Assembly (NCBI RefSeq): GCF_900103275.1
Contig: NZ_FNGP01000002.1
Coordinates: 186,001-250,000, forward strand
Source: Tessaracoccus oleiagri
GTDB taxonomy: Bacteria > Actinomycetota > Actinomycetes > Propionibacteriales > Propionibacteriaceae
Direction of reading: 5' to 3'
DNA: 64,000 bases
Position numbers and translations under genes: made by a program. Within the stretch, counting starts at the first letter, position 1; each line of letters opens with the position of its first letter. Positions 9,421-17,266 of the stretch are shown one piece after another. A model generated the notes under the pieces. The model saw only the letters and a program-made list of their open reading frames with translations. It had not been told where the DNA came from and did not search any database.

Positions 9421-9494
9421 GGTGGGTATAGCTCAGCTGGTAGAGCGCCTGGTTGTGGTCCAGGAGGCCGCGGGTTCAAGTCCCGTTACTCACC
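9421..9494 (+). tRNA. tRNA-His (anticodon GTG)
   Basis: The acceptor stem pairs GTGGGTA (9422-9428) with TACTCAC (9487-9493). The extra G at 9421 faces C at 9494, the G-1:C73 pair that identifies histidine tRNA. The anticodon GTG is at 9455-9457 in loop TTGTGGT, and the T-arm contains GGTTCAAGTCC. CCA is not encoded. A strong terminator hairpin follows six bases later. Confidence 0.97.
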
Positions 9495-9499
9495 CCGAA

Positions 9500-9535
9500 G
9501 AGAGAGCCGATGCACCGGACCAGGTGCATCGGCTC
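9500..9535 (+). terminator. Terminator of tRNA-His
   Basis: A 15-bp perfect stem (outer pair G9500-C9535, arms AGAGCCGATGCACC and its complement) closes a 6-base loop GGACCA. It starts six bases after the tRNA. The following bases are only mildly T-rich. Confidence 0.85.
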
Positions 9536-9581
9536 TCGCTCTATCATCGGCTCACAACGTGTCTCGATAGAGGAGTTCCGC

Positions 9582-11915
9582 GTGGTCGCACCCACCTTCG
9601 TCGTCGATCCCTGGGTGATCCGCGAGCCCCGCGTAGACCTGGAGGCGCTCCCGGTCAGCGAGTCGATCTTCACGACGTCGAACGGCTGCGTCGGCATGCG
9701 CGGGACCCTAGACGAGGTGGAGCCGCACGGCACCCGCGGCACATTCCTGTCCGGGGTGTTCGAGACCCACCCGCTGGCCTACCCGGAGAAGGCCTACGGC
9801 GACCCTCCCGAGGGCCAAGTGATGATCCGCGTCGCCGACGGCACGCCGCTGCGCCTCGTCGTCGACGGGGTTCCGCTCGACGTGCGCACCCTGGGCCCCG
9901 AGACCCACGAGCGCTCCCTCGACCTCCGGGAGGGCGTCCTCGACCGGCTACTGAGATGGCGCACCCCGTCCGGCACGACGATGGAGCTGCGGTCCCGGCG
10001 GCTCGCATCCCTGCGCGAACGCTCGCTGTGCGCCGTGCGGTACGAGGTGCGCGCCCTCGACGGGCCCGCCCACGTCGCGGTCCGCTCCGAGTTGGCCCTC
10101 GGCACGAACACCCCCGAGGTGGAGAACGCCGACCCCCGGGTCGGTGAGGCGCTCGAGCGGCCGTTCGAGACGCTCGACGTCGGCTGCGACGACGCCGGCG
10201 GCGCCATGGCCGCGCGCACCCGTCGTTCCGGCATCACCATCGCCGCCGCGGTGCGGCACGTGGTCGTCGGCGCTGGCCACATCCACGACGAGGCCGGCAT
10301 CGACCAACTCGTGACGACGATGACCGCCGACCTCGAGGCCGGCGAGACGCTCGGGATCGACAAGTTCATCGCGCAGGTCTGGTCGCGCGACGGGCACGCC
10401 GACTCGCTGCTGGAGTCGGCGCGGGCCGTCCTCGCCTCCGGCGTCGACCGCGGCTGGGAGGGGCTCGTGGCCGACCAGGGGTCAGAACTCCAGGAGTTGT
10501 GGGACCGCGCCGATGTCGAGGTGGACGGTGACCCCGAGCTCCAGCAGGCGCTGCGGTACTGCGTCTACACGCTGTTCACCAGCTCGGCCTGCATCGCCGA
10601 CGCACCGATGGGTGCGAAGGCCCTGACCGGGCTCGGGTACAGCGGCCACACCTTCTGGGACATCGAGGGCTTCGTGGTGCCCGCGCTGCTGCTGCTCTTC
10701 CCCGACGCCGCCGGCCGGCTGCTGCGGTGGCGGGCCTCCACGCTGGACTCCGCCCGCGAACGGGCCGAACTCCTCGGGGTCGACGGCGCCGCCTTCGCCT
10801 GGCGCACGATCGACGGTCGGGAGACCTCCGCGTACTGGCCCGCGGGCACCGCCGCCATCCACATCAACGCGGACCTCTCCCGCGCCTTCTGGCTGCACGG
10901 GAACGTCACCGGCGACACCGCCCCTGAACTGGGCGCTCTCGAGATCCTCGTCGAGACGGCGCGGCTCTGGATGTCCGTCGGCCACCACGACACCGACGGC
11001 GCCTGGCACATCTTCGGCGTGACGGGGCCCGACGAGTACACGGGCGTCGTGGACGACAACGTCTTCACCAACCTCATGGCCCGGCGCAACCTGGTGCGGG
11101 CGGCGGAGGCCTGCGAGCGCCAGCCGGATCGGGCCGCCGCGCTGGGCGTCGACGACGAGGAGCTGGGGCGTTGGCGCGACGCGGCCGCCGCGGCCCACGT
11201 CCCCTGGGACCCCGGGAAACGAGTGCACCCCGCGAACTCGAACTTCACGTCGTACCGGGAGTGGCGGTTCGAGGACAGGACGGATGCCTATCCGTTGCAG
11301 GACCACGAGCACTACGCGAAGCTCTACCGGCGCCAAGTCGTCAAGCAGGCTGACCTCGTGCAGGCCCTGTGGTGGTGCCGCGAGGACTTCACCGACGAGG
11401 AGGTCGCCCGTGATCTCGCCTACTACGAGGCGCGGACGGTGCGCGACTCGTCGCTCTCGGCGAGCGTGCAGGCCGTGGTCTGCGCCAAGGCGCAGCACCC
11501 CGATCTCGCGCATCGCTACCTGCGGGAGAGCGCCATGGCGGACCTCCGCGACCTGCGGGGCGACACGGACGAGGGCCTGCACATCGCGTCGGTGGCGGGC
11601 ACGTGGCTGGCGCTGAGCGCCGGCCTCGGGGGCTTGCGCGAGGACGCCGAGCACCTGGAGCTCGCGCCGCTGTTGCCGTCGGAATTGACGCGGACCTGCT
11701 TCCGGGTGGCCTGGCGGGGGCGTCTCCTCCGCGTGGAGACCACCGGCGACGGCACGACCGTCAGCATGCTGCGCGGCGACGATCCCGTCGACGTGGTGGT
11801 GGACGGCGCCCTCCTGCGGGTGGCACCCGACTCCCCTGCCCGGGCGCCGCTGCGCGCCCCATCTCCCCTGCTGCGGGAGCCCGCACAGCCCGCGGGAAGG
11901 CAGCCGCTGGCCTGA
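9582..11915 (+). CDS. Glycoside hydrolase family 65 protein (disaccharide phosphorylase type)
   Basis: A 777-residue cytoplasmic GH65 protein. Such enzymes split alpha-glucosyl disaccharides (maltose, trehalose, kojibiose, nigerose) with phosphate to give beta-glucose-1-phosphate. Layout: an N-terminal beta-sandwich (about 1-270), an alpha/alpha barrel, then a small C-terminal beta domain. Conserved pieces are FWDIEGF at 358-364, GPDEY with the catalytic acid Glu485, KQADLVQALW, and GLHIASVAGTW near the phosphate-binding loop. GTG 9582 is chosen because AGGAG lies six bases upstream; the frame is open further back, but only through the tRNA. No beta-phosphoglucomutase gene lies next to it, which is unusual. 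The sugar specificity cannot be read from the sequence. Confidence 0.88.
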   Translation: MVAPTFVVDPWVIREPRVDLEALPVSESIFTTSNGCVGMRGTLDEVEPHGTRGTFLSGVFETHPLAYPEKAYGDPPEGQVMIRVADGTPLRLVVDGVPLDVRTLGPETHERSLDLREGVLDRLLRWRTPSGTTMELRSRRLASLRERSLCAVRYEVRALDGPAHVAVRSELALGTNTPEVENADPRVGEALERPFETLDVGCDDAGGAMAARTRRSGITIAAAVRHVVVGAGHIHDEAGIDQLVTTMTADLEAGETLGIDKFIAQVWSRDGHADSLLESARAVLASGVDRGWEGLVADQGSELQELWDRADVEVDGDPELQQALRYCVYTLFTSSACIADAPMGAKALTGLGYSGHTFWDIEGFVVPALLLLFPDAAGRLLRWRASTLDSARERAELLGVDGAAFAWRTIDGRETSAYWPAGTAAIHINADLSRAFWLHGNVTGDTAPELGALEILVETARLWMSVGHHDTDGAWHIFGVTGPDEYTGVVDDNVFTNLMARRNLVRAAEACERQPDRAAALGVDDEELGRWRDAAAAAHVPWDPGKRVHPANSNFTSYREWRFEDRTDAYPLQDHEHYAKLYRRQVVKQADLVQALWWCREDFTDEEVARDLAYYEARTVRDSSLSASVQAVVCAKAQHPDLAHRYLRESAMADLRDLRGDTDEGLHIASVAGTWLALSAGLGGLREDAEHLELAPLLPSELTRTCFRVAWRGRLLRVETTGDGTTVSMLRGDDPVDVVVDGALLRVAPDSPARAPLRAPSPLLREPAQPAGRQPLA

Positions 11916-11992
11916 ACGCCTGAACGCCCGGCGTCGGCGTGACCGTGGGCATGCCTAGGCTGGGCTCTCCGGACGACGACGAGGAGGCGACG

Positions 11993-12526
11993 GTGACGCT
12001 GCTGACCGTGGGCCACGGCCCGCTGCAACGGGAGGACCTCGCCGCGCTCCTGAAGGGCGCCGGCATCGAGCGGCTGGTCGACGTGCGCAGGTTCCCGGGC
12101 AGCCGCAACAATCCCGACGTCAAGCGCGAGGCCCTGGAAGCTTGGCTGCCCGAGGAGGGCATCGCGTACCGGTGGGAGCCGCGGCTGGGCGGTCGACGTC
12201 GCCTCCCGAAGGGCGAGGAGTCGCCCGACCCTTGGTGGCAGGTGGAGGCCTTCCGCGCCTACGCGGCCTACACCCGCACCGACGAGTTCCGCGACGCCCT
12301 GGCCGAGGTGGTCGGTGAGGCGTCGGGCCACCGCGTCGCGGTCATGTGCTCCGAATCGGTGTGGTGGCGCTGCCACCGACGGATCATCGCCGACGTCGCG
12401 GCCCTCGGCCACGGCCTCGCCGTGCACCACCTCATGCCCGACGGCAGCGAGCGGCCTCACGCGCCCTCGGAGGGCGCACGGCCCACCGACGACGGCTTCC
12501 TGTGGGACCGCGTCGCCGGGCCATAG
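11993..12526 (+). CDS. DUF488 family protein
   Basis: A 177-residue cytoplasmic protein of the DUF488 family: N-terminal LLTVGHGPL, LVDVRRFPGSRNNP, then AVMCSESVWWRCHRRIIAD with a conserved cysteine and CHR motif. The biochemical function of the family is not established. GTG 11993 has GAGGAGG five bases upstream and gives the usual N-terminus, so I prefer it to the earlier in-frame GTG at 11939. A TAGGCT -10-like box lies at 11956-11961. It is convergent with the DUF1611 gene, with six bases between stop codons. Confidence 0.85.
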   Translation: MTLLTVGHGPLQREDLAALLKGAGIERLVDVRRFPGSRNNPDVKREALEAWLPEEGIAYRWEPRLGGRRRLPKGEESPDPWWQVEAFRAYAAYTRTDEFRDALAEVVGEASGHRVAVMCSESVWWRCHRRIIADVAALGHGLAVHHLMPDGSERPHAPSEGARPTDDGFLWDRVAGP

Positions 12527-12532
12527 CCGGCG

Positions 12533-13723
12533 TCAGGACGCCAGGACCTCCAACGCCACCTCGGGCAGGCACAGGTCGTAGGTCTGGATGATCGGCACGT
12601 CCACCACCTCGCGGGCCTCCGACGTGACCAGCGGCGACGCCGTGAGACGGCCGGAGACGGCGACGAGCGGGAGCTCCGCCTCGCGCAGCAGGGCGGTGCC
12701 CGCGGCCGCGCTCAGCGCCTCGCCGCACGCGAAGAGCACCTTGTCGGTGAGCGCCCGGAAGTCGGCGTCGTTCACCAGCGACGAGGTCTCACCCTGGTAG
12801 ATGCCGTCGGCGATCTCCACGACGACGACGTCCGGGCTGTCATCGGCCAGGGTGGCCACGATGGAGAACACCATGTCCTTGACCTGCTCGAAGGACAGCT
12901 TGAACGTCGAGCCGAGGCCGAAGTCGGTGAAGTCCATGACCCGGTCGGCGCCGGCGTCGTTGAACAGGCCGGCGTCATTGCCCGCGCCGGTGCCCGTCGC
13001 CTTGCCCGCGTTGACGATCTTGCCGGCGTTGCTGAGGCCGTTGACGAGGCAGCCGACCGTCGTCGACTTCCCGGAGTTCATCGACGACCCGAAGACCATG
13101 AAGACCGTCGGGCGCTGCTCCAATGCCTCGAACTCCGCCAGCGCGTCGCGCCACGGGCGGACCCGAGCGGGCGCCAGACGCTTCATGTTGATGATGCCCT
13201 CGGAGTCGGCGATGAGACCGAGCGGCTCGATCACCGTCGCGGGCAGGATCGAGGCGTGCTTGTCGATGACGCGGCCGGCCATGCCGCCCGCGGCCACCAG
13301 GTTGGTGTAGTTGAGGTTCCGCGGCACCTCGGCCAGGAACTGGTCGGGGGCGTAGCGGTTGCCGTAGGCGACGATGATCTCGTCGCCGTGGAACAGGTGC
13401 CGGCGGCGGGAGCTGTGCGACTCGAGGCGCTTGTGCTGGCCGATCGTCGTGACGCGCGCGAGGACGAAGTCGCCGGGCTGGGGCTCCACGTCGGTGCCGC
13501 GGACGAGGTGGTAGCCGTCGCCGTTGGTCTCCTTCAGGTGGTTCCAGAGCTCGCGGGCGTTGTAGGACTTCTTGGCCCGACGCAGCCGCCGCGGCTCCAG
13601 CGGAACCTGCTCCACGCCCTCGAACAGGATGCCCTCCGCCGGCTCGCCGCTGAGATGGCGGTTCTTGCGCTCGAGGGTGATGGTGATCTCGCGTACGAGG
13701 TCGACGCTTTCGGTGGTGGTCAT
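12533..13723 (-). CDS. DUF1611-family P-loop protein
   Basis: A 396-residue protein. Residues 1 to about 200 form a mixed alpha/beta region (with PGDFVLARV and a stretch of basic residues near 110). The C-terminal half carries a P-loop, GSSMNSGKSTT, with Lys219, followed by KATGTGAGND and VVVVEIADGIYQGET, the DUF1611 hallmarks. Some DUF1611 members (DgcN) acetylate D-glutamate in a D-amino acid pathway with a dipeptide epimerase; no epimerase is beside this gene and its N-terminal half differs, so I do not assign that function. ATG 13723 has GGAG seven bases upstream. The leader of about 200 bases upstream contains two strong hairpins (13823-13864 and 13894-13926), suggesting control of transcript elongation. 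Confidence 0.75.
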   Translation of the reverse strand: MTTTESVDLVREITITLERKNRHLSGEPAEGILFEGVEQVPLEPRRLRRAKKSYNARELWNHLKETNGDGYHLVRGTDVEPQPGDFVLARVTTIGQHKRLESHSSRRRHLFHGDEIIVAYGNRYAPDQFLAEVPRNLNYTNLVAAGGMAGRVIDKHASILPATVIEPLGLIADSEGIINMKRLAPARVRPWRDALAEFEALEQRPTVFMVFGSSMNSGKSTTVGCLVNGLSNAGKIVNAGKATGTGAGNDAGLFNDAGADRVMDFTDFGLGSTFKLSFEQVKDMVFSIVATLADDSPDVVVVEIADGIYQGETSSLVNDADFRALTDKVLFACGEALSAAAGTALLREAELPLVAVSGRLTASPLVTSEAREVVDVPIIQTYDLCLPEVALEVLAS

Positions 13724-13822
13724 GAGGTGTTCTCCAGGATCCGTACGCGGAGTGAAAAGGGCGGTGACCGCGTCGACGAGGACGCCGGGCAAGGCAATGA
13801 TGCCCAACAGGGGGCGGGAACG

Positions 13823-13864
13823 AAAAACGCCGGTGCGTCGCGGCTCCGCCAGCGCCTCGCACCG
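13823..13864 (-). terminator. Attenuator-like hairpin in the DUF1611 leader
   Basis: Read on the minus strand, CGGTGCG (13864-13858) pairs with CGCACCG (13837-13831), followed by GCG and then five T residues (13827-13823). It lies 100 bases before the DUF1611 start codon, inside its leader, so it looks like an internal terminator (attenuator). The loop of 20 bases can itself pair weakly. Confidence 0.5.
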
Positions 13865-13893
13865 CACCGCGAGGGGGCACGACCGGTCCACAA

Positions 13894-13926
13894 TCGGGCC
13901 CCGGGAAACGAGTCCCCGGGGCCCGA
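13894..13926. promoter_or_regulatory. Strong hairpin upstream of DUF1611
   Basis: A 12-bp perfect stem (TCGGGCCCCGGG at 13894-13905 with CCCGGGGCCCGA at 13915-13926) closes a 9-base loop. With the hairpin at 13823-13864 it fills much of the 382-base gap between the DUF1611 and hydrolase start codons. It may be a leader element of the DUF1611 mRNA. Apart from these hairpins and the promoter-like TAGAGT at 14094-14099 I see nothing else in the gap. Confidence 0.45.
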
Positions 13927-14105
13927 CCGTCCCCCCAAGGAACGGCCCCCAATCCGGTGGCCAACTAGAGCTTCCCAGCGGGGTCTGACAGATTTCGACG
14001 GCCGGTCAAGCCGACTCGCCGGACACGCCGGAAATAGCACGCAGATTCGATTGTGTAGGCGGCCCCGCCGCGGACCGGGCCGGAGGCGCCGCGTAGAGTG
14101 ATGCC

Positions 14106-15083
14106 ATGGCCCTCAGCTCTCGGGACCGACGCTACGAGCCGTACGTCCCGCCGCTGCCGTGCATGACGCGGCGGGTGGCGGAGACCGTCACGTGGAGGCG
14201 ATGGCGCCTGCACGTCGAGCACGTCGGCGACCCCCACGCCCCCGTCCGAGTCCTCCTCATCCACGGCGCCGGCGGCAACGCCGCCGCCATGTGGCCGATC
14301 GCCGCGCACGTCGCCGCGCTCGGCGCCCACGTCACGACCGTCGACCTCCCCGGCTACGGGCGCAGCATCCCTCCCTACGACGGCCGGGTCACCTACGACG
14401 ACTGGCGGGGGGCGCTCGCCTTCCTCGCCCGCCGCATCGACGACGGGCGGCCGCTCGCGTTCCTCGGCGCGAGCATGGGCGGGATGCTCGCCTACGACAC
14501 CGCCGCCTCCACCGGAGTCGGGTCGCTGGTCGTGGCCACCTGCCTCCTCGACACCACCGACCCCGTCGTGCTGGAGTCGATCACGCGTCGACCCTGGCTG
14601 GGCAGGATCGCCGGACGGCTCCTGAAGCTGGCCCGCGGCCCGCTGTCATGGGTGCCGCTGCCGATGCAGTGGGTGGCGCCGATGCGACTGATCGCCAACG
14701 ACGATGGGCTCGCCACCGAGGTCGTCCACGACCGGCGCGGCGGTCGCAGGTCGATGCCGCTCGGGTGGTTCCGCACCTTCCTGGCCGCGGGCCCCATCGT
14801 CGCTCCCGAGGAGTACGACGGGCCACCCGTGCTGCTCGTGCATCCCGGAGAGGATCGTTGGACACCCGTCGAGATCAGCGAGCGCTTCCTCGACCGCGTC
14901 CGCGGCCAGAAGCGTCTGGTGATGCTCGAAGGAGCCGGCCACTTCCCCGTCGAGGAGCCCGGATTCTCCCAGCTGATGGACACCTTGGCGGGGGCGCTGT
15001 GGCCGCTAGCCCCAGTTGACGAGAAGGACGTACGTGATCGTGCCGGCCGCGATGCTCAGGAGCGAGCGCCGCTGCAGCGTTAG
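14106..15083 (+). CDS. Alpha/beta-fold hydrolase
   Basis: A 325-residue hydrolase. After a leader of about 45 residues comes the core: oxyanion segment LLIHGAGGNAAAMW, nucleophile elbow GASMGG with Ser123, Asp250 in PGEDRWTP and His279 in GAGHFPVEEPG, a complete catalytic triad. No signal peptide, so it acts in the cytoplasm. The substrate is unknown. TAGAGT ends six bases before ATG 14106 and there is no Shine-Dalgarno, so the message may be leaderless. The last 26 codons lie antisense to the 3' end of azlD, an unusually long tail-to-tail overlap of 78 bases. The tail is charged and probably dispensable. Confidence 0.88.
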   Translation: MALSSRDRRYEPYVPPLPCMTRRVAETVTWRRWRLHVEHVGDPHAPVRVLLIHGAGGNAAAMWPIAAHVAALGAHVTTVDLPGYGRSIPPYDGRVTYDDWRGALAFLARRIDDGRPLAFLGASMGGMLAYDTAASTGVGSLVVATCLLDTTDPVVLESITRRPWLGRIAGRLLKLARGPLSWVPLPMQWVAPMRLIANDDGLATEVVHDRRGGRRSMPLGWFRTFLAAGPIVAPEEYDGPPVLLVHPGEDRWTPVEISERFLDRVRGQKRLVMLEGAGHFPVEEPGFSQLMDTLAGALWPLAPVDEKDVRDRAGRDAQERAPLQR

Positions 15084-15326
15084 GTGCACCGCCACGGTCA
15101 CCGCGATCGCCACGAGGGCGGCGACGAGCCGCTCCCCCGCCGCGGCGGAGGCCAGCGTCGCGAGCGCGAGGATCGTGAGGATGCCGGCGGGCATCCAGAT
15201 GCCGAGGTTGCGCACCAGCGGCGACTCCCGCAGCGGCCGCAGCGCCGCGAAGGGCAGCGCCCGGAGCGCGAGCGTCACGGCGCCGGCGCCGAGCAGTGCC
15301 ATCACCAGGTAGGTCGTCTCAGGCAA
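15006..15326 (-). CDS. azlD: AzlD, small subunit of branched-chain amino acid exporter
   Basis: A 106-residue protein with four hydrophobic helices and the conserved ALRALPFAALRPL near residue 20, the AzlD pattern. With AzlC it exports branched-chain amino acids or analogues across the cytoplasmic membrane. The start is TTG at 15326, eight bases inside the end of azlC; no ATG or GTG in this frame gives the full first helix, so it is probably translationally coupled. Its 3' end overlaps the alpha/beta hydrolase gene on the other strand by 78 bases. Confidence 0.88.
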   Translation of the reverse strand: MPETTYLVMALLGAGAVTLALRALPFAALRPLRESPLVRNLGIWMPAGILTILALATLASAAAGERLVAALVAIAVTVAVHLTLQRRSLLSIAAGTITYVLLVNWG

Positions 15327-16035
15327 GCGACTGCCTCCAACGCGACAGGAGGTGCCGTCCCAACAGGCCGAGGCTGAAGAGCACGAGCGCCGTGAGCAGC
15401 GAGGCCCCCGGGACCGCGACGATGCCGATGCCGAGGCTCAGCCCGCCGAGCACCACGGACGGGATCTGCTCCCGGCTGCGGGCGGCGTCCAGGGCGAGGA
15501 CGGTGAAGAGCGCCACCAGGGCGAACTCCAGCCCTTCGATCGGGGCGGGGAGCAGCCCCGCGAGCGCGGTGCCGAGGATTCCGCCGAGCACCCAGTACGA
15601 CTGGAGCGCCACCTGCAGCGTGACGAGTCGGCGCTGCGTCCAGCCCAATGGGTGGCCCGTCACGATCGCGTAGGTCTCGTCGGTGAGTGCGTAGATGCTG
15701 TAGGCGCGGGCGGCCGGGTGCCGCACGAGACGAAGCGGGAAGCTGAAGGCGTAGAAGACGTGCCGGAAGTTGACCAACAGTGTCATGAGCACGATCGTCA
15801 GGACCGGGGTGGCCGAGGCCAGCAGCCCGACGAGCAGCATCTCCACCGAGCCGGCGTAGACCACGACCGACAGCAGCGGAGCCATCCACCACGGCATCCC
15901 GACCTGGACGACCATCATCCCGAAGGCCACCCCGAGCGGCACGAGACCCAGCCCGCCGCCCAGGGAGAGCCTCAGCACGTCGAGGGAGTCCCGACGGCGA
16001 GAGGCAGGCAGGGCGGCGGTGTGCATATGGACCAT
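15319..16035 (-). CDS. azlC: AzlC, large subunit of branched-chain amino acid exporter
   Basis: A 238-residue membrane protein with about seven helices and AzlC motifs: GVAFGMMVVQVG, the segment SVVVYAGSVEML (family: S.xxxAGAxQ), NFRHVFYAFSFP and ALTDETYAI. It forms the AzlCD permease with the overlapping azlD. I use ATG 16035; an in-frame ATG at 16026 is equally possible and neither has a convincing Shine-Dalgarno. The P450 gene is divergent, and about 110 bases hold both promoters. No AsnC/Lrp regulator gene is adjacent. Confidence 0.88.
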   Translation of the reverse strand: MVHMHTAALPASRRRDSLDVLRLSLGGGLGLVPLGVAFGMMVVQVGMPWWMAPLLSVVVYAGSVEMLLVGLLASATPVLTIVLMTLLVNFRHVFYAFSFPLRLVRHPAARAYSIYALTDETYAIVTGHPLGWTQRRLVTLQVALQSYWVLGGILGTALAGLLPAPIEGLEFALVALFTVLALDAARSREQIPSVVLGGLSLGIGIVAVPGASLLTALVLFSLGLLGRHLLSRWRQSLA

Positions 16036-16147
16036 CTTCGCCCGCGGGCCGGCGGGGGCCAAACCGGGACCGAGTGGTGGGACCCCGGGGTGGGGGCCGC
16101 CGCGGAACCACCGTGAGTAGGCTGAGCCGGGAAACTTTGGAGGCTTG

Positions 16148-17266
16148 ATGACCGAGACGCGCTACGACGCCCACAACCAGGACATCCGGGAGTTCACGGA
16201 TGCCATTCGACCGACCGCCCGGGTGGTGCGGAACGTGAAGGACGAATGGATCCTGCTCGGGCACGAGGAAGTCGTCGCGGCGGCGACCGACCCCGAGACG
16301 TTCTCGTCCCGGGTCTCCGCCCACCTCCAGCTGCCCAACGGGCTGGACGGCGACGAGCACCGTCGCTTCCGTGCGCTGATCGACCGGTACCTGTCGCACG
16401 ACCGCATGGTCGAACTGGAGCCGCTCGTGGCGGAGGTCGCCGAACAGACCGTCGCCGAGCTGCCCGCGGACGAGACGGTCGACGCGGTGCGCGGGCTCGG
16501 CGCAACCTTCGCGGTGCGCGCCATGACCCGGTGGCTCGGCTGGCCCGAGGACCTCCACCCCACGCTCGTGCAGTGGGTGATCGACAACCAGCACGCCTCG
16601 GCGTCCGGCGACCGCGAGCAGACCGCGAAGGTGGCGGCCGACTTCGACGGGATCATCGCCTCCGTGATCGCCCCCCGACGCGCCGACCCCTCCATCGACG
16701 ACGTGACCGCCGAGCTGGTCCGCGACGACTTCCTGGGGCGCCCGCTGGAGGACGCGGAACTCGTGTCGATCCTGCGGAACTGGACCGGGGGCGACCTCGG
16801 CTCCATGGCGCTGTGCATCGGCGTCGTCCTCGAGGGGCTCGTCCGCATGCCGCGGCTCGCGGAGCGTATCCGCAGCGGGTCCGACGCCGAGGTGGAGGCG
16901 ATCATCGCCGAACTGCTGCGCATCGACAACCCGTTCGTCTCGAACCGCCGGGTCACGACGTGCCCCGTCACCGTCGCCGGCGTCGACATCCCCGAGGGTG
17001 CCCGCGTCCGGCTCAACTGGACGTCGGCCAACCGTGACGAGGCCACGTTCGGGCAGGAATTCGACGAGGTCGCGCACGCTGAGGACAATCTCGTGTTCGG
17101 CGTCGGCCCCCACTACTGCCCCGGTGAGGAGCTGTCGCTGCTCGAGCTCCGGGTCCTGTTCCGGGCGCTGCTGCGCCGGTTCGAGACGATCGAACTGGCG
17201 GGCGCTCCCAAGCGGGCCGTCACGCCGGTCGGTGGCTACGACACGCTCCCCGTGATCTTCCGGTGA
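16148..17266 (+). CDS. Cytochrome P450 with atypical I helix
   Basis: A 372-residue soluble P450, a little short for the bacterial class. The heme loop FGVGPHYCPG with the axial thiolate Cys324 is intact, and the K-helix ExxR is present (ELLR near 256). The I helix reads NWTGGDLGSMA around Asp216-Ser219, where most P450s have AGxxT with an acid-alcohol pair for oxygen activation. That pair is not in the usual place, so this enzyme may use a different proton path or peroxide. Start ATG 16148 has GGAGG four bases upstream; TAGGCT at 16118-16123 is a possible -10. The stop overlaps the exporter gene (GTGA), and no ferredoxin or reductase gene is near. Substrate unknown. Confidence 0.85.
   Translation: MTETRYDAHNQDIREFTDAIRPTARVVRNVKDEWILLGHEEVVAAATDPETFSSRVSAHLQLPNGLDGDEHRRFRALIDRYLSHDRMVELEPLVAEVAEQTVAELPADETVDAVRGLGATFAVRAMTRWLGWPEDLHPTLVQWVIDNQHASASGDREQTAKVAADFDGIIASVIAPRRADPSIDDVTAELVRDDFLGRPLEDAELVSILRNWTGGDLGSMALCIGVVLEGLVRMPRLAERIRSGSDAEVEAIIAELLRIDNPFVSNRRVTTCPVTVAGVDIPEGARVRLNWTSANRDEATFGQEFDEVAHAEDNLVFGVGPHYCPGEELSLLELRVLFRALLRRFETIELAGAPKRAVTPVGGYDTLPVIFR

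Noticed and set aside
13930-14100. Cobalamin or SAM riboswitch upstream of DUF1611
   Set aside because: I compared by eye with the conserved cobalamin-box and SAM core sequences and found no match. Only the hairpins are supported.
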